Below are positions 1 through 8,278 of a stretch of 46,341 bases of DNA, in pieces; within the stretch, counting starts at the first letter, position 1; each line of letters begins with the position of its first letter. The DNA is taken from assembly GCA_036000965.1 (NCBI GenBank), contig DASYUT010000301.1, forward strand, positions 1 to 46,341. The letters run 5' to 3'. This DNA comes from Actinomycetes bacterium (GTDB lineage Bacteria; Actinomycetota; CALGFH01). The position numbers and the translations under genes were made by a program. The notes below the pieces were generated by a model that searched no databases, was not told the DNA's origin, and saw nothing but the letters and a program-made list of their open reading frames with translations.

Positions 1-36
1 CGAGGTAGAGCCCGGTCAGGCCGCCGGGGAGGCACC

Positions 37-699
37 GTGAGCACCGTGTTCAGCCACGGGCGGCTGCGCCTGTACCTGCTCAAGCTGCTGGAGGAGAGCC
101 CCCGGCACGGGTACGAGGTGATCAGCCTGCTCGAGGACCGCTTCATGGGGATGTACGCGCCGTCGCCGGGCACGGTCTACCCGCGGCTGCAGCGGCTCGA
201 GGCCGAGGGGCTGGTCACCCGCAGCCAGGAAGGCGGGCGCAAGGTGTACCGGATCACCGACGCCGGCCGCGAGGAGCTGGACCGGCGCCGGGACGAGCTG
301 GCCGACCTGGAGGCCGACATCCACAGCTCCGTGCGCGACCTGGCCAAGGAGATCCGCGAGGAGGTCCGCGGCACCATCCGTGACTTCAAGCAGGAGCTGA
401 AGCAGGCCGCCCGGGAGATGCGCCGCGAGCAGCGGCACGAGAGCCGGCAGCGCGGGGAGCGGCACGGGCGCCCCTGGTCTGAGGACTGGAGCGGGTCGGC
501 GCCACACGGCCGGGACTGGACCGGGGACTGGTGCTCGCCGTCGGCCGAGGAGCTCGAGCAGCGCCTGCAGCGGTTCCTGCACCTGACCCACCAGCTCGCG
601 CACCGGATGCAGCTCACCGAGGCCCAGGTCCGCGAGTGCGCCGCCATCCTCGACGAGGCGTTCGACCGCATCCGGCAGACGCTGCGCCACAAGCGCTGA
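37..699 (+). CDS. PadR-family transcriptional regulator
   Basis: A 220-residue DNA-binding regulator. Residues 1-90 form the PadR winged helix: LRLYLLKLLEESPRHGYEV is the opening helix, PSPGTVYPRLQRLEAEGLV the recognition helix, and RKVYRITDAGREEL the wing. Residues 95-150 are a long charged helix rich in Arg, Glu and Lys that probably drives dimerisation. A C-terminal helical segment with HLTHQLAHRMQLTEAQVREC follows. The start has an upstream GGGGAGG element. PadR proteins usually repress neighbouring membrane-transport or stress genes on sensing small molecules. No transporter is visible downstream, and the target may lie outside the window to the left. Family assignment is firm; ligand and target are unknown. 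Confidence 0.9.
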   Translation: MSTVFSHGRLRLYLLKLLEESPRHGYEVISLLEDRFMGMYAPSPGTVYPRLQRLEAEGLVTRSQEGGRKVYRITDAGREELDRRRDELADLEADIHSSVRDLAKEIREEVRGTIRDFKQELKQAAREMRREQRHESRQRGERHGRPWSEDWSGSAPHGRDWTGDWCSPSAEELEQRLQRFLHLTHQLAHRMQLTEAQVRECAAILDEAFDRIRQTLRHKR

Positions 700-805
700 G
701 CGGCACGATGCCCCGCTCGGCCGGCGGCTGCGCAGCTTCGTGGTCGCCGCTGGCAGCCGCCGTGACGTGTTGACGGGTCCGGGGACAAGTGGTGCGATCA
801 TCGGT

Positions 806-1135
806 ATGAACGATGTGGTCGAGCGTGTCCTGGCCGTGGTCGAGCGGATCCCCTCCGGGCGGGTGCTGTCCTACGGCGACGTGGCCGAGCTCGCCCCGGC
901 GCCCACCCCCCGCGACGTCGGGCAGGTGCTGCTCAGGCACGGCGACGGAGTGCCCTGGTGGAGGGTGCTGCGTGCCGACGGCACGCCAGCACCCCACCTG
1001 CGCGACCGGCAGCTCGCGCTGCTCCGGGCCGAGGGGACGCCGATGACGCCGTTCGGGGAGGGGGTCGACCTGCGCCGCGCCAGGTGGGCCGCTGCCCAGT
1101 GGGGAGACGGCGAGCAGGCGTCGCTGTTCGACTGA
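806..1135 (+). CDS. Alkyltransferase-like (ATL) DNA-binding protein, MGMT fold
   Basis: A 109-residue protein matching only the C-terminal DNA-binding domain of O6-alkylguanine-DNA alkyltransferases. VVERIPSGRVLSYGDVAELA is the family helix-turn-helix entry and RDVGQVL follows. Where true MGMT enzymes have PCHRV with the acceptor cysteine, this protein has PWWRV, so it cannot transfer the alkyl group. It should act like ATL proteins, which flag O6-alkylguanine lesions for nucleotide excision repair. I placed the start at the ATG giving MNDVVERV. The reading frame extends upstream to 740, but that extension lacks family similarity. A weak TTGACG/GATCAT promoter with a long spacer lies just upstream. 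Single gene, not clearly in an operon. Confidence 0.85.
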   Translation: MNDVVERVLAVVERIPSGRVLSYGDVAELAPAPTPRDVGQVLLRHGDGVPWWRVLRADGTPAPHLRDRQLALLRAEGTPMTPFGEGVDLRRARWAAAQWGDGEQASLFD

Positions 1136-1229
1136 GCCGAGCCGCGCGGCGGCCGCCGCCCGTGGAGCAACGCCCGGTGGCCAGGGCGACACCGCAACAG
1201 CCAGGATCACCGCGAGACGAGGAGGGACC

Positions 1230-2099
1230 GTGACGGGAGACCCCGCGCGCTTCACCCGGCCGGACCCGGAGCGGCAGCAGGTCGCCTTCGTGCTCGGGGG
1301 TGGCGGGATGCTCGGCGCCCACGAGGTCGGCATGCTGCAGGCGCTGGCCGAGGCCGGGATCCGGCCCGACCTGATCATCGGCGCCTCGGTCGGCGCGCTC
1401 AACGGCGTCGTGGTCGCGGCCGACCCGGCTGGCGCCGTGCCTCGGCTGGTCGAGATGTGGCGCGACGGCGTGGCCAGCGAGGCGTTCGCCGGCTCGCTGT
1501 TCGGGCGGGTGGCCACGCTGGCCCGGTCCGGAACCCACCTCCACCCCAACGAGCCGCTCAAGCGGCTGCTCGAGGACCTGCTGCCGGTCGAGCGCATCGA
1601 GGAGCTGGCCGTGGCCTTCCAGTGCGTGGCCGCGAGCATCGAGCGCGCCGCGGCACACTGGTTCACCAGCGGGCCGATCGTCCCGGCGGTGCTCGCCTCC
1701 ACCGCCGTGCCCGGCCTGCTGCCCCCCGTCCGGGTGGGGGACGAGCACTTCCTCGACGGCGGGCTGGTCCACAGCATCCCGGTCAGCCGCGCGGTGACGC
1801 TCGGCGCCGGCACCGTCTACGTCCTCCACGTCGGCCGCATCGAGCGTCCCCTGGAGGCACCGCGGCGCCCTTGGGAGGTCGGCCTGGTCGCGTTCGAGAT
1901 CGCCCGCCGCCACCGCTTCGCCGAGGAGATGGCGGCGCTCCCGCCCGGTGTGACCGTGCACGTCCTGCCCGCGGGCGTGAACGGCGCCCAGCGCGGCGCC
2001 GACCTGTCCCAGCTCCGCTACCGGGACGTCTCCCGCGTCGACGAGCGCATCGAGCGGGCGTACGCGGCGTCCGCCGCCTACCTGGCCGGTGGCGGGTGA
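1230..2099 (+). CDS. Patatin-like phospholipase (RssA/NTE type)
   Basis: A 289-residue cytoplasmic patatin-fold serine lipase starting at GTG, preceded by GAGGAGGG. The oxyanion-hole element FVLGGGGMLGAHEVG is near residue 25. The nucleophile elbow GASVG is near residue 52, and the catalytic aspartate sits in FLDGGLVHSIPV near residue 175. The Ser-Asp dyad is therefore complete. Such enzymes hydrolyse acyl esters of phospholipids. The stop codon overlaps the GTG start of the acyltransferase that follows, so the two are probably translated together and may remodel membrane acyl chains as a deacylation/reacylation pair. The pairing is inference; the lipase assignment is well supported. Confidence 0.9.
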   Translation: MTGDPARFTRPDPERQQVAFVLGGGGMLGAHEVGMLQALAEAGIRPDLIIGASVGALNGVVVAADPAGAVPRLVEMWRDGVASEAFAGSLFGRVATLARSGTHLHPNEPLKRLLEDLLPVERIEELAVAFQCVAASIERAAAHWFTSGPIVPAVLASTAVPGLLPPVRVGDEHFLDGGLVHSIPVSRAVTLGAGTVYVLHVGRIERPLEAPRRPWEVGLVAFEIARRHRFAEEMAALPPGVTVHVLPAGVNGAQRGADLSQLRYRDVSRVDERIERAYAASAAYLAGGG

Positions 2100-3160
2100 G
2101 CGGCGTGCTCCCGCCCCGCATCGTCCGACGGCTGGTGCTCGCGCCGCTCGTGCTGGTGGTCACCGTGGCCGTGGGCATCAACGTGCCCTTCCTGGTGCTC
2201 CTGGCCGTTGCGGTGTCGCCCTGGCTCCCGGGCCGCTGGCGGGCGCTCCGGCTGCTCTACCTGGGCCTGGCCTGGCTCGCTCTCGAGTCGATCGCGCTCT
2301 TCGCGTGCCTGGGGCTGTGGGTCACGAGCGGCTTCGGCGGGCGGCTGCGCTCCGAGCCGTACCAGGAGCGGCACTACGCCATCATGCGCTGGTTCCTCAC
2401 CACCCTGTACCGGGTGGCGACGCGCGCCTTCCGGCTGCGGGTGGAGGTCGAGGAGCCGGAGCTGACCCCGCAGGAGGCGGGCGCGCGCCTGGCCCGTCCG
2501 GTCATCGTGCTGAGCCGCCATGCCGGACCGGGCGACTCGTTCCTCCTGGTCCACCAGCTGCTGAGCAGGTACCGGCGCGAGCCCCGGATCGTGATGAAGG
2601 CCATCCTGCAGCTCGACCCCGGCCTCGACGTGATGATCAACCGCCTGCCCAACGCGTTCGTCGCGCCCGGGCGCGGCGCCGGCGCCATCCAGGAGATCGA
2701 GCGGCTGGCTGCGGGGCTCGGGCGCAAGGGGGCGCTGGTCATCTTCCCTGAGGGCGGCAACTTCACCCCGCGCCGCCGGCTCCGCGCGATCCGGCGCCTG
2801 GAAGAGCGCCACCGGGTCGAGGAGGCGATGCGCGCCCGGGCCATGGAGCACCTGCTGGCGCCGCAGCCGGGCGGGGCGCTGGCCGCGATCGCGGCGGCGC
2901 CAGCCGCCGACGTGGTCTTCGTCGCCCACACCGGCCTCGACCACATGGTCACCGTGGGCGACATCTGGCGCGGCCTGCCCATGGAGCAGGTCATCAAGGC
3001 GCGCTGGTGGCGCGTGCCCGCCGCCGAGGTGCCGCCCGGGCGCGCGGCGCAGGTCCGCTGGCTGTACGACTGGTGGGAGCGGATCGACGCCTGGATCGGC
3101 GAGAACCGCCCCACGGCGCTGCCGCACCCCGACCGCCCGGGCGCCCGGCCCCCCGCCTGA
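2096..3160 (+). CDS. Lysophospholipid acyltransferase (PlsC-like), membrane-anchored
   Basis: A 354-residue protein beginning at GTG within the stop of the lipase gene (GTGA overlap). Residues 8-90 hold two or three hydrophobic segments that anchor it in the membrane. The PlsC motif HX4D appears as SRHAGPGDSFLL near residue 140, block II as NRLPNAFVAPGRG, and block III as FPEGGNFTPRRR near residue 215. These motifs bind acyl donor and glycerophosphate acceptor. The protein is longer than minimal PlsC enzymes and ends in a basic, Pro-rich tail. With the overlapping lipase it may exchange fatty acyl chains on phospholipids. Acceptor specificity cannot be judged from the sequence. Confidence 0.85.
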   Translation: MSGVLPPRIVRRLVLAPLVLVVTVAVGINVPFLVLLAVAVSPWLPGRWRALRLLYLGLAWLALESIALFACLGLWVTSGFGGRLRSEPYQERHYAIMRWFLTTLYRVATRAFRLRVEVEEPELTPQEAGARLARPVIVLSRHAGPGDSFLLVHQLLSRYRREPRIVMKAILQLDPGLDVMINRLPNAFVAPGRGAGAIQEIERLAAGLGRKGALVIFPEGGNFTPRRRLRAIRRLEERHRVEEAMRARAMEHLLAPQPGGALAAIAAAPAADVVFVAHTGLDHMVTVGDIWRGLPMEQVIKARWWRVPAAEVPPGRAAQVRWLYDWWERIDAWIGENRPTALPHPDRPGARPPA

Positions 3161-3258
3161 CCGCGCCCGGCCGCCTGACCGCGTCCGGTCCCCGCCTGAC
3201 CGCGCGTCTGGTGGTCGGCGCCACCCCGGTTCCGCTTCCCGGTCCAGACCGCCGTGGT

Positions 3259-3282
3259 CGACTGTTACGCCGACTGTTACGC
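3259..3282. repeat. 12-bp tandem duplication over the helicase stop codon
   Basis: The 12-base unit CGACTGTTACGC occurs twice in a row. Each copy contains TTA, which is a TAA stop when read on the minus strand. The helicase gene terminates in the downstream copy, so the duplication supplies a second in-frame stop. Confidence 0.8.
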
Positions 3283-5805
3283 CGACGCCAAGTGAGCGGG
3301 CGGGTCGGTCCGCTGCGAGCGCAGGCGTGCGAGCACCGCGGGCAGGTGCCCGGTATGCACCACGCCGAGCCGCTGGGTCGCGCGCGTGAGCGCGACGTAG
3401 AGGTCGTTCCCGCCGCGCGGGGACTCGGCCAGGATGGCTTCCGGCTCGACGACGACCACCGCGTCGAACTCCAGTCCCTTGGTCTGGGCAACGGTCAGCA
3501 CCGCGATCGGTGCGTCGAGGACGGACGGGTCCTGCCCGGCCGCTGCCCCGGGCAGAGCGGCGGTGACGAGCCGGCCCAGCTCCTCCGCCTGCGCGGCGGG
3601 AACCAGCACGGCGAGCTTGCCGTCACCGACCGCGGCCGCCTCGGCGGCGACGGCAGCCGGCAGTTCGGCGGCGAGCGCGGTCGCGTCGACCCGCAGGCTC
3701 CATGGCGCGACGCCGCTCGCCCGCACCGACCTGGGCGGCTCGATCTCCCCGTCGACGCTTGCGAGCACGTCGGCCGCGACCGCCATGACCTCCTCCGGTG
3801 TGCGGTAGTTGACGGTCAGCCGCGTCTCCCGCCAGCCACCGGCCGCATGCGGGTCCAGGACGTGTGCCCAGGAGCTGGCGCCCCATGGCGCTCCCCTCTG
3901 CGCGAGGTCGCCGACGACCGTCATCGACCGGCTCGGGCAGCGCCGCATGAGCATCCGCCAGGCCATTGCGGAGACCTCCTGGGCCTCGTCGACGATGACG
4001 TGCCCGAAGGTCCACGTCCGGTCCTGGCCGGCCCGGTCCGCGATGCTCCGCTCCGCCATGCCACGGTGGTACCGGCCCACCAGGTCCGCCGGGTCGAGGC
4101 CGCTGGTGTCCGGGGCGTAGCGGGCGGCGTCCCCGATGGTGGCGACGGCCAGAACCTCACGCGCGTAGGCCAGCTCGCGCTGCTGCTGCTGCTCGGCCTG
4201 GCGGGCAGCAGCGTGCGCGGCCGCCCTGTCGTCCTCGCCCAGCAGGACGGCGGCCTCGTCGAGCAACGGGACGTCCGCCCATGTCCACCATGCGGGGGCG
4301 TCATCGTCCGGCCCCTCCGGGGGCTCGCGCAGCAGCGGCGCCCGCTCGGACGGGAGCAGGCCCGGCGCGGCGGACGCAAGTCGCTCGGGCGAGGCGAACA
4401 GGCCGGTGAGGAGCTGCTGGGGGGTGAGGCACGGCCACAGCCGGTCCAGCACCGCAACCACCTCGGGCGCGCCGGCGAGCTCGGCGTGGATGTCGGCCAG
4501 CTCGCCGTCCAGCAGCCGCTCGTTGGGCAGGTCGTCGTTGATCAGGTCGTCGTCTGGCAGGTCGACGTCTGGCAGGTCGACGTCTGGCAGGTCGACGGTC
4601 AGGCGGGTGGCCACCTGATGGGCGAGCGCCGTGAGCAGCTCGTGCTCGAAGACGCGCCTGGACCGGTTGTGCGGCGTGCCGGCCATGCGCGCCCGCTGCC
4701 GGGCCTGCTCGCAGGTCGCCCGGTCCAGGCGCAGCACCTGGCCGTCGACGGTGACCTCGAGCGTGTCGTCGGGCACGCGCTGGCGGTCGCGGACCGCCGC
4801 GGCCAGCACGTCGACCATGCGCAGGTCGCCCTTGACCGTGGCCGCCTCGACCGGCTCGCGACCGGTCGCGGTCACCCCCGGGTACAGGCCCTCGACCGTG
4901 GACAGGAGCACGTCGGTCTCGCCGAGGGAGGGCAGGACCTGCTCGATGTAGCGGAGGAAGGTCGGGTTCGGCCCGACCACCAGCACGCCGCGCCTGGCCA
5001 GCCGGTGGCGATGGGTGTAGAGGAGGTAGGCGGCCCGGTGCAGTGCGACGGCGGTCTTCCCGGTGCCGGGCCCGCCCTGGACGACCAGGATGCCGGGCAG
5101 GCCGGACCGGATGACGCGGTCCTGCTCGGCCTGGATGGTCGCGACGATCTCGCCCATGCGGCCGGTGCGGCTCGCGGTGAGGGAGGCGAGCAGCGCCGCC
5201 TCGCCGCTCAAGCGGCCGCGCTCGTCCTGGCTCAGCGCGTCGAGGTCGAGCGCGTCGTCATCGATGCCCGTGACCACGCGGTTCCTGGTCCGCAGGTGGC
5301 GGCGGCGCACGACGCCGTCGGGAGCGACCGGCGTGGCCCGGTAGAACGGCTGTGCAGCCGGGGCACGCCAGTCGACCAGCAGCGGCTCGCGCTCGTCGTC
5401 GAGCAGTCCCAGGCGCCCGACGTACAGGCGGGAGCCGTCCCGGCGGTCGAGCCGGCCGAAGCAGAGCCCGTTCTCCGCCGCGGCCAGCTGCGCGAGCCGG
5501 TTGGTGAGCCTGGCCACGAACGTGTCGCGGTCCAGTCGCGCCTGGAGGGTCCCGCCCCCCTCCTGCCGGAGGAACTGCGCCAGCCGCGCGCGGGTGCGGG
5601 CCCGCAACCCGTCCACCCGGCCGTACAGCATGGACACGTATGCCTGCTCCTGCTCGAGCTGCGTGAGCGCCTGCTCCTGCTCGAGCTGCGTGAGCGGGCT
5701 GTGCGGATGGTGCTGGGCACCATCGGGCAGACCGGCGGGTGCTTCGGTGTCATCACCCGGCCGGCCCGCCAGCTGGGTCTCGTCCCCGATCCGGAAGTCG
5801 TTCAT
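3277..5805 (-). CDS. HelD/HelR-family superfamily 1 helicase-like protein
   Basis: An 842-residue UvrD/Rep-like ATPase of the HelD type, which removes stalled RNA polymerase from DNA; some actinobacterial members confer rifampicin tolerance. The N-terminal coiled coil ends in EQEQAYVSMLYGRVDGLRAR. The HelD-specific segment has YVGRLGLLDDEREPLLVDWR. Walker A is GGPGTGKTAVALHRAAYLL, Walker B is VIVDEAQEVSAM, and motif IV is LTVNYRTPEEVM. Motifs V and VI are TKGLEFDAVVVV and LYVALTRATQRLGV. I chose the ATG giving MNDFRIGDE because a strong GGGGGAG element precedes it; the frame stays open to 5943. A Leu/Asp-rich stretch and the N-terminal helix both contain exact tandem repeats. No rifampicin-associated element was found upstream. 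Confidence 0.9.
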   Translation of the reverse strand: MNDFRIGDETQLAGRPGDDTEAPAGLPDGAQHHPHSPLTQLEQEQALTQLEQEQAYVSMLYGRVDGLRARTRARLAQFLRQEGGGTLQARLDRDTFVARLTNRLAQLAAAENGLCFGRLDRRDGSRLYVGRLGLLDDEREPLLVDWRAPAAQPFYRATPVAPDGVVRRRHLRTRNRVVTGIDDDALDLDALSQDERGRLSGEAALLASLTASRTGRMGEIVATIQAEQDRVIRSGLPGILVVQGGPGTGKTAVALHRAAYLLYTHRHRLARRGVLVVGPNPTFLRYIEQVLPSLGETDVLLSTVEGLYPGVTATGREPVEAATVKGDLRMVDVLAAAVRDRQRVPDDTLEVTVDGQVLRLDRATCEQARQRARMAGTPHNRSRRVFEHELLTALAHQVATRLTVDLPDVDLPDVDLPDDDLINDDLPNERLLDGELADIHAELAGAPEVVAVLDRLWPCLTPQQLLTGLFASPERLASAAPGLLPSERAPLLREPPEGPDDDAPAWWTWADVPLLDEAAVLLGEDDRAAAHAAARQAEQQQQRELAYAREVLAVATIGDAARYAPDTSGLDPADLVGRYHRGMAERSIADRAGQDRTWTFGHVIVDEAQEVSAMAWRMLMRRCPSRSMTVVGDLAQRGAPWGASSWAHVLDPHAAGGWRETRLTVNYRTPEEVMAVAADVLASVDGEIEPPRSVRASGVAPWSLRVDATALAAELPAAVAAEAAAVGDGKLAVLVPAAQAEELGRLVTAALPGAAAGQDPSVLDAPIAVLTVAQTKGLEFDAVVVVEPEAILAESPRGGNDLYVALTRATQRLGVVHTGHLPAVLARLRSQRTDPPAHLASA
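4546..4590. repeat. 15-bp repeat, three units, inside the helicase gene
   Basis: Three adjacent units of 15 bases, the last two identical, encode repeated VDLPD blocks and sit beside more degenerate copies. The acidic insert lies in the middle of the HelD-like protein, away from the ATPase motifs, and looks like recent slippage. Confidence 0.8.
5642..5695. repeat. 27-bp perfect tandem duplication in the helicase N-terminus
   Basis: Two identical 27-base units encode LTQLEQEQA twice in the N-terminal coiled coil. In-frame duplication lengthens the coiled coil by nine residues, slightly more than two heptads, just before the conserved YVSMLYGRVD motif. Confidence 0.85.
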
Positions 5806-5860
5806 GCTCCCCCTTGCCCGCGGTCGTGGTGTGCGGCGGTCGCGACTCGGTTGGCCAGGG

Positions 5861-5889
5861 TTGACAAATGGCCTCCTGTGTGGTAACGT
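5861..5889 (+). promoter_or_regulatory. Strong sigma-70-type promoter, plus strand
   Basis: TTGACA (5861-5866) and TAACGT (5884-5889) are separated by exactly 17 bases, the closest match to a housekeeping promoter that I saw. It fires rightward, away from the helicase start, into about 420 bases without a convincing gene before the subtilase at 6310. Confidence 0.6.
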
Positions 5890-5895
5890 CTCCCT

Positions 5896-5962
5896 GACGG
5901 ATCCTTCCGTCTGTTTTGTGTGCACGCATGCCCGTGCCCGCATACCTTAACAGGGCACGGGC
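5896..5962 (+). other. Two hairpins at the start of the predicted leader RNA
   Basis: Just after the predicted transcription start, GACGGA and TCCGTC (5896-5911) form a six-pair hairpin followed by TGTTTTG, which looks like a small attenuator. Then GCCCGTGCCC (5930-5939) pairs perfectly with GGGCACGGGC (5953-5962) around a 13-base loop. The region may attenuate the subtilase transcript or end a short RNA. Confidence 0.45.
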
Positions 5963-6040
5963 CACGGCGCCAGAGGCACGCCCCGTCCCTGAGCCGCCCG
6001 GCGCTCTCCGTGACGTGCGGCTGATCCTGAGCTGCCCGGC

Positions 6041-6115
6041 CTCTCCCTGACTGCGCGGCCTCTCCCTGACTGCGCGGCTCCTCCCTGACTGCGCGGCTCC
6101 TCCCTGACCTGCGGC
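6041..6115. repeat. 19-bp tandem repeat, four units
   Basis: Four adjacent units of about 19 bases share the core CTCCCTGACTGCGCGGC. The first two are identical and the fourth has lost one base. They lie in the untranslated stretch between the promoter at 5861 and the subtilase start; partial copies also flank them near 6001-6035. Confidence 0.8.
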
Positions 6116-6207
6116 TGATCCCTTCCGGCCGGGATCCGTTAGTGGTCCGTTAGGCCGGACGTGATCTCGTACTCCGGCACGCAACAAGTGGCGGACCCAG
6201 AATCACA

Positions 6208-6247
6208 CCCCCAACGGCGAGATCGCCCCCCCAACGGCAAGATCGCC
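6208..6247. repeat. 20-bp tandem duplication upstream of the subtilase
   Basis: Two adjacent 20-base units differing at one base, each built around CCCCCAACGGC followed by GAGATCGCC or AAGATCGCC. They lie 60-100 bases upstream of the subtilase start. They might be a paired regulator site or only slippage. Confidence 0.7.
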
Positions 6248-6309
6248 GGTTGCACGCGGGTTGGCCGGGACGGCCATCTCGCCAGATGCGACCAACAGGA
6301 GTAGCCCCC

Positions 6310-8181
6310 ATGGCATGGCAGCTGCCTGGCCTCCCCGTTCGTCTGTCGTCGTCCATACGGTCGTGCTGCGCGCTGTTGGCGCTGCTCGCGCTCGTGCTGG
6401 TCGCGGCCCTCCCTCCCGGTACGCCGGCCGCCCCCGACGAGGCGGGCGGCTCGCTAGGACAGGGCGGCGTGACCGCGGCGCGCGCGACCGTCCCGCTCAT
6501 CGTCCGGGAGCGCGACCCCGGCTCGGCCCGGGCCGAGCGGCTGGTGCGCCAGCTCGGCGGGACCGTGACCCACGAGCTCCCGATCATTGGCGGCTTCGCG
6601 GCCCGCATCCGCGCCGACCGGCTCCCGCGCCTGCTCGGCTCCCCGGCGGTCCAGCGCCTCTGGCCGGACGGCCGCATCCGCATGCACGGCCTCACCGGCG
6701 GCGACGGGGACGGCGACGACCCGAAGGACCACGACCCGCTTCCCGCCGACCGGACCTGGCGCAAGGCGATCGGTCTGGACCGGCACCGCCGGGGCGGCGA
6801 ACCGTCCACCGTCGCCCTGCTCGACACCGGCATCACCCGCACGCCTGACCTCGACGGCCGGGTGCTGGCTCGGGTGGACCTGACCGAGGAGCGCGACGGC
6901 TACGACCGCTTCGGGCACGGCAGCCATCTCGCCGGCGTGATCGCCGGCAACGGCGAGATGATGGACGGCAGCGCGGGCGGCAGCAGCGGGGGTGGCTATC
7001 AAGGCGCCGCGCCCACGGCCCGGCTCGTGTCGGTGAAGGTGGCCAACTGGAGCGGGGCCACCGACGTCTCGGTGGTGCTCGCCGGCCTGCAGTGGGTGGT
7101 CTCCAACCGGGTCCGCCTCGGCATCAAGGTCCTGAACCTGTCCTTCGGCACCGACTCCACCCAGAGCTACCTGGTCGACCCCCTCGACTACGCGGTCGAG
7201 CGGGTGTGGCGGTCGGGGATCCTGGTGGTGGTGGCGGCCGGCAACGACGGCGAGCTCGTGTCGCCCACCATCCGCAAGCCCGGCGACGACCCCTTCGTGC
7301 TCACCGTCGGCGCGGCCGACCTCAACAACACGAGCAGGACCGGCGACGACGTGGTAGCGCCGTTCTCGAGCCGGGGCACGACCGCCGAAGGCGTGGCAAA
7401 GCCGGACCTGGTCGCGCCGGGCACCTCGATCCTCGGCATCCGCGCCGTGGACAGCACGATCGACCGTCTCCGTCCGGCCGCGCGCTACAACCGCCACTAC
7501 TTCAAGGGGACCGGCACCTCCCAGGCCGCCGCGGTCGTCTCCGGCGTCGCCGCGCTGCTGTACCAGGAGGACCCGGCCCTCCGGCCCGACGTCGCCAAGG
7601 CGGCGCTGCTCGACACCGCGCAGCAGTACCTTGCCGGCCAGCCCGGCGCGGGCGCCGGCCTGGTGGACGCCGGCGCCGCGACCGCGGCGGTGAGGCGCGG
7701 GGCGTACCGGTCCCACCCTGCCAACCAGGGCCTGCGGTCCTCGACCGGTCGCGGCTCCCTGGAGGCCAGCCGCGGGTCGCTGCGCGCGTACACTGACCTT
7801 GACGGCGACGGTGCGCCGGAGCCGGTCGCCGGCGAGGTGGACGCGCTCGGGAGGGTATGGGATGCGGCCGCGTGGACGGCCACGTCTTGGACAACCGCGA
7901 CGTGGCCATGGTCGCCCTGGTCCCGCCTGGTGGCCGAGGCTCCTGGGTGGGAGGTCGAGCCCCAGGGCGGGGACTCCTGGAGCGGCATGGGCTGGGACGC
8001 CAGGTCCTGGAGCATCAAGCACTGGGGCGGCCTCGGAGACGACCCGAGTGCCTGGGAGATCAAGCACTGGGGCGGCCTCGGAGACGACCCGAGCGGCTGG
8101 GAGATCAAGCACTGGGGCACCTTCGGAGTCGACCCGAGCGGCTGGGAGATCAAGCACTGGGGCGCCGAGAGCTGGAGTTGA
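6310..8181 (+). CDS. Secreted subtilisin-like (S8) serine protease with Trp-rich C-terminal repeats
   Basis: A 623-residue exported protease. Residues 1-43 form a signal peptide with a Leu/Ala core. Residues 55-115 resemble an inhibitor/pro-domain. The triad is complete: Asp172 in VALLDTGI, His203 in GHGSHLAGV and Ser404 in GTGTSQAAAVVSGVAALL. The oxyanion-hole region reads VVVAAGNDGE. Beyond the catalytic domain (after about residue 465) lies a Trp-rich tail with several SW, TW and GW pairs and three 15-residue repeats of the form IKHWGGLGDDPSGWE. Trp-rich tails occur in some other actinobacterial subtilases, probably for wall or substrate binding. The start is the ATG after AGGAG rather than the upstream frame opening at 6250. 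Confidence 0.92.
   Translation: MAWQLPGLPVRLSSSIRSCCALLALLALVLVAALPPGTPAAPDEAGGSLGQGGVTAARATVPLIVRERDPGSARAERLVRQLGGTVTHELPIIGGFAARIRADRLPRLLGSPAVQRLWPDGRIRMHGLTGGDGDGDDPKDHDPLPADRTWRKAIGLDRHRRGGEPSTVALLDTGITRTPDLDGRVLARVDLTEERDGYDRFGHGSHLAGVIAGNGEMMDGSAGGSSGGGYQGAAPTARLVSVKVANWSGATDVSVVLAGLQWVVSNRVRLGIKVLNLSFGTDSTQSYLVDPLDYAVERVWRSGILVVVAAGNDGELVSPTIRKPGDDPFVLTVGAADLNNTSRTGDDVVAPFSSRGTTAEGVAKPDLVAPGTSILGIRAVDSTIDRLRPAARYNRHYFKGTGTSQAAAVVSGVAALLYQEDPALRPDVAKAALLDTAQQYLAGQPGAGAGLVDAGAATAAVRRGAYRSHPANQGLRSSTGRGSLEASRGSLRAYTDLDGDGAPEPVAGEVDALGRVWDAAAWTATSWTTATWPWSPWSRLVAEAPGWEVEPQGGDSWSGMGWDARSWSIKHWGGLGDDPSAWEIKHWGGLGDDPSGWEIKHWGTFGVDPSGWEIKHWGAESWS
8014..8148. repeat. 45-bp in-frame tandem repeat, three units
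   Basis: Three 45-base units encode the IKHWG...PSGWE repeats of the subtilase tail, and a partial fourth follows. The first two units are almost identical at DNA level; the third has changed several codons. This points to recent expansion of the tail. Confidence 0.9.
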
Positions 8182-8278
8182 GACAGGCGCGGGCCGCCGG
8201 CGGCCGCCGGCGGCCCGCGCGCTCATCGGGCTGGTCACGCTGGGCGGCCTGGGATGCCTGGCGTTCCGGCTCCCTGAG

